NCBI GenBank assembly: GCA_000991245.1
Contig: LBRD01000003.1
Location: 70,734-107,261 of the forward strand
DNA length: 36,528 nt
DNA from: Parcubacteria group bacterium GW2011_GWC1_36_108
GTDB lineage: Bacteria > Patescibacteriota > Minisyncoccia > Moranbacterales > GWC2-37-73
Direction: 5' to 3'
In this document: positions 1 through 6,097 of the stretch, one piece after another
Layout of the letters: each line of letters opens with the position of its first letter
Position numbering within the stretch: position 1 is the first letter of the stretch
Notes under the pieces: model-generated
The model's input: the letters and a program-made list of their open reading frames with translations, nothing else
The model's database searches: none
Told to the model about the DNA's origin: nothing
Position numbers and translations under genes: made by a program

Positions 1-382
1 TAGCAAAACTTGCATCGCAGCATTCATCTTCTAATGGCAAATTGTACGCGTTACCAATTACAAAATTCCTATTTTCATTTTTGTATAATTCATTTGCTCG
101 CTTAGTTAAGATTTTTGATGGTTCAACACCAATATATTTTCCATTGAAATCTTCCATCTTACTTGAGCATATGCCTTGTCCAGATCCTATTTCAACAACT
201 TTTGTTGGAGATATTTTATTAATCCAAGAAGCAAGTCTGGGATAAATTTCCTTATCTCTGGCCATATCTTTTTCATTTTCAACACTGCTTATCCATTCTT
301 GCGAAACAATTTCGTGTTCAAAGGGATTTTCCTCGAATTTATGCTGTTCAATTTTATTTTCCAATGAATTTTCAATAGACAT
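1..382 (-). CDS. Class I SAM-dependent methyltransferase, 3' end cut by window edge
   Basis: An open frame read leftwards from an ATG at 382 runs off position 1, so about 127 N-terminal residues are visible and the C-terminus is missing. The visible part has the Rossmann methyltransferase signatures: motif I VVEIGSGQGICS, which binds S-adenosylmethionine, an acidic residue after the next strand (GVEPS), and NAYNLPLEDECCDASFA, which fits the motif II/III region of Methyltransf_11-type enzymes. About 60 residues of charged helix precede the fold. The substrate cannot be told from this fragment. There is no SD sequence before the ATG. The family call is firm; any specific role would be a guess. 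Confidence 0.85.
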   Translation of the reverse strand, partial: MSIENSLENKIEQHKFEENPFEHEIVSQEWISSVENEKDMARDKEIYPRLASWINKISPTKVVEIGSGQGICSSKMEDFNGKYIGVEPSKILTKRANELYKNENRNFVIGNAYNLPLEDECCDASFA

Positions 383-510
383 ATTGCTAATTTAAATTTA
401 TACAAAATATTAACTATTAAACAGCTTGCTATGCACCGGCATCCACTCTAGTATTTATTCTTAAAGCATACCCGATTTCCCCACATCTTTCAAATTTATT
501 CCAAAATATT

Positions 511-556
511 ATCGGCAAACACTATCACGCTATCGAGTGTGATAGTGTTTGCCGAT
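511..556. repeat. Long perfect palindrome A, 3' of the YerC-like gene
   Basis: Positions 511-531 pair with 536-556 around a 4-base loop (21 pairs, one G-T). The core is CACTATCAC...GTGATAGTG. It lies 18 bp past the stop of the regulator gene at 574-1119 and resembles palindrome B before that gene. It could act as a terminator, since the minus strand continues AATATTTT, or as a protein binding site. The sequence alone does not decide. Confidence 0.8.
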
Positions 557-573
557 TCTGGTTTGCATTAATA

Positions 574-1119
574 TTATTGTTGAACATGCGAGTTTGCAAG
601 GATTAGGCGCTTTAGTTTTTTGTAGATTGCTGGTTTTTCTTTCGCCTTGTCTAGCTTATCGATAACAACTTGCATCTGAGCCCTTTGTTTTTTATTGGCA
701 TTTGCTACGATATTTTCTAACAAAATATCCGGCCAATAATAGGCAGGAAATTTCTTTTTAAGAGAACTCCAATTTTCAAAATCGATGTTTGCATTATCTT
801 GCTTTGTTATTTTTTCCTTGGTTCGTGCGATTGCCTTTTGATATCCTTCCCCTGAAATTTGCAGCCATTCATGCACTCGTGCAATAGTTGTTGCACTGAC
901 CTTTAAGGTTTCCTCAATGTCCTGATAGGTTAAATCTTTAACTAGCAGTTCAGCAATTTTGAGACGCTTGGCAATCATTTCAGATTCCCTATAAGAAAGT
1001 AGATCACGTAAAAGCTCCGCGGCTTCGTTAGGATCTTTAATTTCAGCAATTGCCAGACAAAGCTGGTATAAAATTTTGTCTATTTCTTTTTTGGATAATT
1101 TTGAATAATATTTCGCCAT
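574..1119 (-). CDS. YerC/YecD-type TrpR-like DNA-binding protein with C-terminal extension
   Basis: A protein of 181 residues. Residues 1-100 match the TrpR-superfamily YerC/YecD pattern: helical N-terminus, the LLRDLLSYRESEMIAKRLKI helices, then a helix-turn-helix LTYQDIEETLKVSATTIARV. Trp repressor and its relatives bind palindromic operators as dimers. The remaining ~80 residues, basic and helical, exceed the usual ~100-residue family length and are of unknown role. The ATG at 1119 has no SD. The gene stands alone on the minus strand between two related palindromes at 511-556 and 1160-1197, a layout that suggests autoregulation (inference). The ligand, if any, is unknown; no trp biosynthesis gene is nearby. 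Confidence 0.85.
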   Translation of the reverse strand: MAKYYSKLSKKEIDKILYQLCLAIAEIKDPNEAAELLRDLLSYRESEMIAKRLKIAELLVKDLTYQDIEETLKVSATTIARVHEWLQISGEGYQKAIARTKEKITKQDNANIDFENWSSLKKKFPAYYWPDILLENIVANANKKQRAQMQVVIDKLDKAKEKPAIYKKLKRLILANSHVQQ

Positions 1120-1159
1120 AGATTTTTTTATTTTTATAATTTTGTTATTTTATTTTTCG

Positions 1160-1197
1160 GCAAGCACTATCACACTCGATAGTATGATAGTGCTTGC
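1160..1197. promoter_or_regulatory. Palindrome B upstream of the YerC-like gene, possible operator
   Basis: GCAAGCACTATCA (1160-1172) pairs with TGATAGTGCTTGC (1185-1197); three more inner pairs follow one mismatch, leaving loop CGAT. It shares the words CACTATCAC, CTCGATAGT and GATAGTG with palindrome A. It lies 41 bp before the ATG at 1119, where an operator or promoter would be expected. The half-site CACTATCA is the candidate recognition word. Confidence 0.6.
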
Positions 1198-1240
1198 TAT
1201 ATTTTTGTAGATCTTATTTTTTTATTAATTTTAATATGCA

Positions 1241-1268
1241 TTGACAAATGTTTCAAAATTGATATTGT
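1241..1268 (+). promoter_or_regulatory. Sigma70-type promoter for the 1.3-kb RNA unit
   Basis: TTGACA at 1241-1246, a 16-bp spacer, then TATTGT at 1263-1268 (4 of 6 to consensus). Transcription would start near 1275. The -35 is perfect; the -10 is moderate. Confidence 0.55.
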
Positions 1269-1348
1269 ATTAATGAGCAAATGAAACGGGGCCTGAGGCG
1301 TGTATGGGTTCGAATCCCTACCCTGACTGGTTTAGATTACCAAGGAAT

Positions 1349-1420
1349 GTGTAGGATAGCTGGGAGACTATGAAATGTTGGCGCCAGCCTCCATGGAGTC
1401 GTCCTTGAAATACCAGCCTT
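1349..1420 (+). other. Segment homologous to 23S rRNA helices 76-78 (L1 stalk)
   Basis: Several stretches match what I recall of the E. coli 23S region around 2090-2190: TGTGTAGGATAG, TGGGAG, GCGCCAG, CATGGAG and CCTTGAAATACCA occur in the same order and spacing. Helix changes are compensated: GCTGG (1359-1363) faces CCAGC (1413-1417) where E. coli has GGTGG and CCACC, and GACT (1366-1369) faces AGTC (1397-1400) where E. coli has GGCT and AGCC. The helix 78 equivalent has two apparent mismatches. The rest of a 23S gene is absent on both sides. Confidence 0.8.
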
Positions 1421-1463
1421 TCTCGGTTCGTTCAAAGGTCTATTCTGGTTCATTGCTGTCAAT

Positions 1464-1497
1464 AAGAGGTGTTCGGAAATCCGGACACCTCTTTAAG
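1464..1497 (+). terminator. Terminator-like hairpin ending the plus-strand RNA unit
   Basis: A 13-bp stem, 1464-1476 with 1481-1493 (one G-T), has loop AAAT and is followed by TTTAAGTTTTATTT on the plus strand. The minus side is followed by TTATTG, so it suits the plus-strand RNA better, although it also lies just past the stop of the minus-strand gene at 1500. Confidence 0.65.
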
Positions 1498-1499
1498 TT

Positions 1500-1937
1500 T
1501 TATTTGCCGCATTTGCTTTCGGTTCTGCCTTGCCCAAGTGCCTCGTCGGCACTCTTAAAGCATACCAGGTTTTCGGGTTTGACGCGTTTGGCGTAGGAGC
1601 AGGTTGGGAGGTAAAATTTGTCGGAATTTTTGCTGCCGACATAGGCGCAGTTTGCAGTATTTGTGGTTGCGGCACCTTTGACGGCTATTTGAGGTGTTGT
1701 GGTAGTTTTAGTCGCTTCAGCGGCCTCTGAATTGCCCTGAATTACATTTTCTTGCCCTTCTCGTATATCGGAAGGCTTCTCAATTATAAGGGGCTTTTGC
1801 TGCCATTTTTGACCTTGCAGCATCCCAAATTCAAATGAAATAGCGCTAATTAGGCAAAAACCGATGAAAAGCACGATTTTAGTCTCATTTTTTAGAAAAA
1901 AGTCTTTAATTTTGGTTGACCCCGTTAGAAATTTCAC
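1500..1937 (-). CDS. Single-pass membrane protein with Ada-type Cys (metal-binding) domain
   Basis: A protein of 145 residues: a short basic N-terminus, a membrane segment at about 22-42 (VLFIGFCLISAISFEFGML), a Thr/Ala-rich linker, and a C-terminal domain from about residue 96. That domain has the pattern YVGSKNSDKFYLPTCSYAKR, then ENLVCFKSADEALGQG and a final Cys near the C-terminus. It resembles the small Ada-like metal-binding domain often found at the ends of secreted nucleases and surface proteins; four Cys could bind zinc. The start is GTG at 1937, and the first eight or so codons lie inside the arm of repeat element 1914-2027, so the true start might be further inside. Function unknown. 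Confidence 0.7.
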   Translation of the reverse strand: MKFLTGSTKIKDFFLKNETKIVLFIGFCLISAISFEFGMLQGQKWQQKPLIIEKPSDIREGQENVIQGNSEAAEATKTTTTPQIAVKGAATTNTANCAYVGSKNSDKFYLPTCSYAKRVKPENLVCFKSADEALGQGRTESKCGK

Positions 1938-2027
1938 AAGTATTGTATTTCTAGATATTATGAATTAAAAAATAAGGGCTAAATATTAATTAAAAGTATA
2001 ATTTTGAAATTTCTAACGGGGTTGACA
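1914..2027. repeat. MITE-like element, copy 1 (inverted relative to copies 2 and 3)
   Basis: The element is 114 bp with inverted ends: GGTTGACCCCGTTAGAAATT from 1914 and AATTTCTAACGGGGTTGACA to 2027. Its AT-rich interior aligns with the reverse complement of copy 3 (5982-6094), sharing TTTCTA, AAAAAATAA and ATTAAAA at the same spacing. Its left arm codes for the start of the protein at 1500-1937; its right arm supplies the -35 box of the L27 promoter. Confidence 0.7.
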
Positions 2028-2049
2028 TAATCATTAATTCTGTTAGAAT
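2022..2049 (+). promoter_or_regulatory. Promoter for rpmA and its leader
   Basis: TTGACA (2022-2027), a 16-bp spacer, and TAGAAT (2044-2049). The -35 box is the outer end of the repeat element at 1914-2027, so this promoter was probably created or altered by insertion. Confidence 0.65.
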
Positions 2050-2313
2050 AAATCCTGTAACACTGAGTGATGGCTTCAGTCAATTGTGCATCCGCGCTGG
2101 GTGCATATCGCCGCCAAGCGATATCAAATGATTTACGATTATCACAATGTCCCCCGCTATTTGATTTTAACCCAAAATTATATTTATGGATATAGTATTG
2201 AGGTAAGTTTTTATTGAGCGGATATATTTTTTTAAAATTAATTTTGCCCTAGGAATTATTAACCTAACCAGTCCGATGACTGATTACTGATTACTGATGA
2301 CTAGTTACTCATT
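2050..2313 (+). promoter_or_regulatory. Structured 5' leader of rpmA
   Basis: About 255 nt separate the promoter from the L27 start. Three hairpins follow each other: 2062-2080 (ACTGAG/CTTCAGT), 2087-2105 (TGCATCC/GGGTGCA) and 2105-2124 (ATATCGC/GCGATAT). A longer-range pairing ATCAAAT/ATTTGAT spans 2123-2165. A 41-codon frame (ATG 2070 to TAG 2195) crosses the hairpins, and a 6-codon frame starts at 2186; neither has an SD. Ribosomal-protein leaders of this kind are often autoregulatory, but I do not recognise a named motif. The last 50 nt are repeated GATTACTGAT-like words. Confidence 0.5.
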
Positions 2314-2775
2314 ATGGCGCATCGTAAGGCTGGTGGGTCTACCCAACTCGGACGAGATTCAATCTCGAAAAGACTTGGTGTTAAGATCTTTGGAAATCAA
2401 AAAGTAAAAACTGGAAACATCATCATCCGACAACGTGGAACTGCTTATCATGCAGGAAAAAATGTGATGCGTTGCAATGATGATACATTGATGGCTCTCG
2501 TTGATGGAATTGTAAAATTCACTTCAAAAAAAGTTCGTAACTTTACTGGAGTATTGGTAACTCGTCGTTACGTGGCAGTTGAAAAATCTGACACACCGAT
2601 TGAAATTAAACCAAGAAAGACTGGTGCTAAGAAAGCTGGAGCAAAACTTCGCGTTAATCTTAAGACCAACGAAGCCGGCAAGAAAAAAGGAGCTTGGAAA
2701 GTTGCAAGAAAACCAAATATGCGAAAGACTGTTAGAAAGCATTTGGTTGCAAGAATCGCTAAGAAAGCAAAATAG
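2314..2775 (+). CDS. rpmA: 50S ribosomal protein L27 with basic C-terminal extension
   Basis: Residues 1-90 are L27: the [11 protein letters not shown]-terminus, which reaches towards the peptidyl transferase centre, then [22 protein letters not shown] and HAGKNV. The protein is 153 residues against a usual 85-95. The extra ~60 residues are Lys/Arg-rich and probably bind rRNA (inference). The N-terminus starts directly at MAHRK, without the cleavable extension of Firmicutes L27. The usual partner rplU (L21) is not adjacent. It is the only long plus-strand gene here, with its own promoter, a ~255-nt structured leader and a terminator. No SD precedes the ATG. Confidence 0.95.
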   Translation: MAHRKAGGSTQLGRDSISKRLGVKIFGNQKVKTGNIIIRQRGTAYHAGKNVMRCNDDTLMALVDGIVKFTSKKVRNFTGVLVTRRYVAVEKSDTPIEIKPRKTGAKKAGAKLRVNLKTNEAGKKKGAWKVARKPNMRKTVRKHLVARIAKKAK

Positions 2776-2830
2776 TAAAAACAGCTTATTAGGCATTAGC
2801 TTGTTAGCTTTTCAGAAACACAAGACTAAA

Positions 2831-2860
2831 AAAAGAAACCTCGAGAGAGGTTTCTTTTGC
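2831..2860 (+). terminator. Terminator after rpmA, probably bidirectional
   Basis: AAAAGAAACCTC (2831-2842) pairs with GAGGTTTCTTTT (2847-2858) around loop GAGA. T-runs flank both sides, so it can also end transcription of the convergent Nudix gene at 2868-3410. Confidence 0.85.
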
Positions 2861-2867
2861 TTTATCG

Positions 2868-3410
2868 TTATTTTATTTTAGAAAGTATATCATTTTTTCT
2901 AATAAGGAATCTATTAATACTTTGAGAGTCCCATATATTTGAATCATTTCTCATGGATTTTTCTATATCGTCAATATTCATCCACTTAACTTCTTGCACT
3001 TCTCCGTCATTAAAGGTCAAGTCTCTTAAATCACCTTTGAAATTATAATAATAACTATTGCCAATTTCCTTATTATTTTCGCCATCGTAAAAACTTTTTG
3101 CTCCAGTAATTATTTCTTCAAGCAGTATTTTCACACCAGCTTCTTCCCAAATTTCCTTAATAACGGTTTCCTCTATGGTTGAACCTGCCTCCACATGCCC
3201 ACCGAAACGCATTGACCACTTATTAGGATTCTGCTCTTTAAATTTTGATCTTAAATGTACGAGTAATTCAAGTTTATTATTCTTAATTCGATAAAAATAT
3301 GCCACAGCAACATTGTGCCACAAACCTTTTTCATGACAAACACTGCGAAGTTCTTTTTCTCCGGTCAGGTTGCCATTTTCATCAACAATGTCAAGATATT
3401 CCTCAGGCAT
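2868..3410 (-). CDS. Nudix hydrolase family protein (IDI/YfcD-like type)
   Basis: A protein of 180 residues with the layout of the isopentenyl-diphosphate-isomerase-like Nudix branch: an N-terminal EYLDIVDENG strand, a WHNVAVAYF segment, then the Nudix box GGHVEAGSTIEETVIKEI followed by WEEAGV. The box departs from GX5EX7REUXEEXGU: Ser replaces the Glu at position 7 and Lys replaces the Arg of RE, while the metal-binding EE pair is kept. It may therefore be a divergent hydrolase of a nucleotide or prenyl diphosphate; the substrate is not predictable. It lies 49 bp downstream of pyrG on the same strand. Confidence 0.85.
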   Translation of the reverse strand: MPEEYLDIVDENGNLTGEKELRSVCHEKGLWHNVAVAYFYRIKNNKLELLVHLRSKFKEQNPNKWSMRFGGHVEAGSTIEETVIKEIWEEAGVKILLEEIITGAKSFYDGENNKEIGNSYYYNFKGDLRDLTFNDGEVQEVKWMNIDDIEKSMRNDSNIWDSQSINRFLIRKNDILSKIK

Positions 3411-3459
3411 GTATTCTACTTTATGAACCTTACAAACCTTATAACTTTAAAAACTTGTT

Positions 3460-5103
3460 TTATTTCTTCCCTGCTTTTACTTTTGCGGCTTTTACGAATT
3501 CAAAGAAAAGTGGATGGGATTTGAGGGGGGAAGATTTGAATTCTGGGTGGAATTGGGCGCCGAGGAAAAATGGATGATCTGATTTGGAAAGTTCTGCGAT
3601 TTCCATCAATTTTCCATTTGGAGATTTTCCAGAAAAAATAAGACCGGCTTTTTCAATTTGTTTGATATATTTTGGGTTAACTTCCCAACGATGACGATGA
3701 CGTTCAGAAATTTTTGCTTTGCCATAAGCGCCGTATGCGGTTGTGCCTTTTTCTAAAACCGCATCATATGCGCCAAGACGCATTGTGGCTCCATAATTTC
3801 CATCTTCCAAATTCTTTTTCTGCTCAGGCATAATATCAATAACAGGATTTTTAGTATCGCGATTAACTTCAGTAGTGTGCGCATCATTCATACCGAGAAC
3901 ATTTCTGGCAAACTCAATAACTTGAAGTTGCATACCATAACAAATTCCAAAATACGGAATTTTATTTTCTCGACAATATTGAATAGCTTTTATTTTTCCT
4001 TCAATTCCGCGTCCACCGAATCCCCCCGGAACCAAAATTCCGTCATATTCGGAAAGATCTTCTATTTTTTCTGGATCTTTTTCAAAAACTTCAGAGTTTA
4101 TCCAGTCCATTTCAGTCTTCACTCCAGCCTTATATCCAGCATGTTTGATTGCTTCAATCACGCTGATATAAGCGTCAGACAAAACAAAATCGCCTGTACC
4201 AAAATATTTTCCTACAATTCCAATTTTAACTTTGCCATTAAGACCTTTTACGCGCTTGATTAAATCTTCCCATTGCTTCAAATCAGATTTTTTTGGTTTA
4301 AGTCTGAGTTTTTTGAGAATAATTTTGCTTAAATTATCACGTTCAAAATTGGTAATAACTTCGTATACACTTTTAGCATCAGGAGCACTTATCACGCATT
4401 CCTCTGGTACAGAACAGAAATTAGAAATCTTTTCTTTGCGCTTGGCATCCATCGGCATTTCGGAGCGCGCCACAATAATGTCTGGTTGAACGCCAGCAGC
4501 ATTTACTGTTCGTACAGCATGTTGAGTTGGCTTGGTTTTCATTTCACCCACCATATTAGGGCAAGGAACATAACTTACCATCACAGAAAGCACATCTTCC
4601 GGATGCTTTATTTTCATCATTCGGATGGCTTCCATAAACAAGATGTTTTCATATTCGCCGACGGTTCCACCAATTTCAATAAGAGTTATTTCAGATTTGT
4701 CCTTGTTTGACGCGTGCACGATGCGATCGATAACTTCCAAGGGAATGTGAGGCACAACCTGCACACATTTTCCGGCATATTCCAAATTGCGTTCACGATG
4801 AATCACTGATTCATACACGCGACCAGTTGTCATATAGTTATCACGAGAAAGAGTGATGTCCATAAAACGCTCATAATTTCCCATATCTTGATCGGTTTCA
4901 TCTCCATCATCCAGCACAAAAACTTCTCCGTGCTCAGTTGGGTTCATTGTTCCAGCATCAACATTCACATACGGATCAATCTTAAGTGCGGTTACTTTAT
5001 ATCCTCGGGCTTTCAAAATTGCACCGATTGAAGATGTTGTAATCCCCTTTCCCACACCGCTCATCACGCCTCCCATCACAAAGATGTATTTTCGATTTTC
5101 CAT
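3460..5103 (-). CDS. pyrG: CTP synthase
   Basis: PyrG aminates UTP to CTP with glutamine and ATP, the last step of pyrimidine nucleotide synthesis. The 547-residue length is normal. The amidoligase domain begins KYIFVMGGVMSGVGKG with its P-loop, followed by KIDPYVNVDAGTMNP and the EHGEVFVLDDG motif. The C-terminal class I glutamine amidotransferase domain has the oxyanion GGFGGRG segment, the nucleophile Cys in FGICYGMQ, and the His-Glu pair in FHPEF. All catalytic elements are present. The ATG at 5103 has no clear SD. A ~300-bp repeat-filled gap separates it from rplI upstream. Confidence 0.98.
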   Translation of the reverse strand: MENRKYIFVMGGVMSGVGKGITTSSIGAILKARGYKVTALKIDPYVNVDAGTMNPTEHGEVFVLDDGDETDQDMGNYERFMDITLSRDNYMTTGRVYESVIHRERNLEYAGKCVQVVPHIPLEVIDRIVHASNKDKSEITLIEIGGTVGEYENILFMEAIRMMKIKHPEDVLSVMVSYVPCPNMVGEMKTKPTQHAVRTVNAAGVQPDIIVARSEMPMDAKRKEKISNFCSVPEECVISAPDAKSVYEVITNFERDNLSKIILKKLRLKPKKSDLKQWEDLIKRVKGLNGKVKIGIVGKYFGTGDFVLSDAYISVIEAIKHAGYKAGVKTEMDWINSEVFEKDPEKIEDLSEYDGILVPGGFGGRGIEGKIKAIQYCRENKIPYFGICYGMQLQVIEFARNVLGMNDAHTTEVNRDTKNPVIDIMPEQKKNLEDGNYGATMRLGAYDAVLEKGTTAYGAYGKAKISERHRHRWEVNPKYIKQIEKAGLIFSGKSPNGKLMEIAELSKSDHPFFLGAQFHPEFKSSPLKSHPLFFEFVKAAKVKAGKK

Positions 5104-5230
5104 AATACCGATACGAATCTACGAATATTATGCGAATCTACAAATATACGAATGAAAAACATTTGCATATTTGCATCATTTGCATTAATTTGCGTATTTG
5201 TATTGTTAGTAATTTATATGCAAAAAGTCG
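5104..5230. repeat. Locus-specific intergenic palindrome built from 'cgaat/gcaaat' words
   Basis: Between pyrG and repeat copy 2 the DNA consists of short repeated words (TACGAAT, GCGAATCTAC, ATTTGCAT, TTTGCGTATTTG). Words in the left half are roughly reverse-complementary to words in the right half, so a transcript could fold into an imperfect hairpin. A similar but separate block lies at 15013-15122. I see no gene in it. Confidence 0.5.
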
Positions 5231-5304
5231 CTTAAATGCGACCCCCTGTTTTATTGCTAAAAAGTTCAACCTCTTATTTATTAGTATATACCTTTTTTTA
5301 AGCT

Positions 5305-5419
5305 TGTTCAACCCCGTTAGAAAAATGACAAATCAACTTTTTGTTAATTTATAATCTTAAAAACTTAGACCATTATACTGTAAACTTTTATATTTTCATT
5401 TTTCTAAGCGGGGTCAACC
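5305..5419. repeat. MITE-like element, copy 2, overlapping the 3' end of rplI
   Basis: The element is 115 bp: left end GTTCAACCCCGTTAGAAA, right end TTTTCTAAGCGGGGTCAACC, AT-rich interior. It has the same length and arm sequences as copy 3 in the same orientation. The right arm includes the final codons and TAG of rplI. Confidence 0.7.
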
Positions 5420-5841
5420 ATTAGGATTATTTCTGCTTTTATCCCAAAATCAAGGCTGATAGTTACCTTTTTTTCTCCTAAATCCTTAATATGATCAGCG
5501 GCGATTGCCTTTTCTGGAATATCAAAACCAGCCTTCTTGATTTCTTTGTTTATATCCTTAGCGGTAATTGAGCCGAAAAGTTTTCCGTCTTTCGCGCGCG
5601 CTTTGAGAATAAATTTCTTGCCTTCAATGGCTGTGGCTAATTTTTGAACAGTTTGTTTTCCTAATGCTGCTTGGAGTTTCTTTTTATCTTCTTCTTGTTT
5701 AACACCAGCTAAACTTGACGGCGTTGCTACTGTCGCCAATTTGCGAGCCAAAAGAAAATTGCGAGCATAACCATCAGGAACATTTTTTATTTGTCCTTTT
5801 TTGCCAACATTTTTAACATCTTGTAGGAATATTACTTGCAT
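5404..5841 (-). CDS. rplI: 50S ribosomal protein L9
   Basis: A protein of 145 residues, close to the usual 149. The N-terminal rRNA-binding domain has the family signature: [20 protein letters not shown], then [17 protein letters not shown] linking helix and a C-terminal domain follow ([12 protein letters not shown], then [19 protein letters not shown]). The last residues VDPA and the TAG stop are encoded by the arm of repeat element 5305-5419, so an insertion appears to have rewritten the C-terminus without breaking the fold. L9 is reported missing in some CPR groups such as Microgenomates, so its presence favours a Parcubacteria-like lineage. No SD is visible. Confidence 0.96.
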   Translation of the reverse strand: MQVIFLQDVKNVGKKGQIKNVPDGYARNFLLARKLATVATPSSLAGVKQEEDKKKLQAALGKQTVQKLATAIEGKKFILKARAKDGKLFGSITAKDINKEIKKAGFDIPEKAIAADHIKDLGEKKVTISLDFGIKAEIILMVDPA

Positions 5842-5868
5842 ATAAAGTAGTTCGTAAAGTTTTTAAAG

Positions 5869-5920
5869 TTTACCCCGTGAAATTGCTTCGCACCGGCAAA
5901 GCCGGATTTCACTGGGTAAA
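5869..5920. repeat. Short hairpin element, ACCCCGTGAAAT type
   Basis: TTTACCCCGTGAAAT (5869-5883) faces ATTTCACTGGGTAAA (5906-5920), with an inner CCGGC/GCCGG stem around AAA. It lies 28 bp before the rplI start. Related arms occur at 19944, 29343 and 30488. Confidence 0.6.
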
Positions 5921-5981
5921 GAAGGTTCGTAAAGTATCTAGGACTCTGCAACTATTAAATTATAGTCATTCTTTTTAAAAT

Positions 5982-6094
5982 AATCAACCCCGTTAGAAAT
6001 TTTTAATTATTTTTTAATCCGTAATTATGCTTTATTTTTTAAAACTAGTAATTTATAGAAATATGCCTTGTAAAATTTCTAAGCGGGGTCAACC
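5982..6094. repeat. MITE-like element, copy 3
   Basis: The element is 113 bp: left end AATCAACCCCGTTAGAAATT, right end ATTTCTAAGCGGGGTCAACC. It ends 4 bp from the stop of the gene at 6098-6790, in the gap before rplI. Confidence 0.7.
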
Positions 6095-6097
6095 CTT

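Larger units (their letters stand above)
1275..1497 (+). ncRNA. Candidate stand-alone structured RNA containing a 23S L1-stalk-like domain
   Basis: The segment lies between a plus-strand promoter (1241-1268) and a terminator-like hairpin (1464-1493). ORFs crossing it have no recognisable protein family. Its 5' part holds a tRNA T-arm-like motif, GGGTTCGAATCCC at about 1306-1318. Its middle, 1349-1420, resembles the L1-binding stalk of 23S rRNA. No complete tRNA, tmRNA, RNase P or 6S pattern can be made from it. Either it is an expressed RNA carrying an rRNA-derived domain, or a relic of rRNA that happens to sit between these signals. Promoter, domain and terminator share one strand, which favours a real unit. 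Confidence 0.55.

Noticed and set aside
1300-1335. A tRNA gene around the GGTTCGAATCC motif
   Set aside because: No matching acceptor 5' strand, D arm or anticodon arm can be found upstream; only the T-arm-like part exists.
1375-1596. A 73-residue plus-strand protein
   Set aside because: It runs through the 23S-like segment and the terminator hairpin, and then through the opposite-strand gene; no protein character.
2524-2881. Frames of 90-100 residues over rpmA
   Set aside because: Shadow frames of the L27 gene, with no start signals and biased composition.
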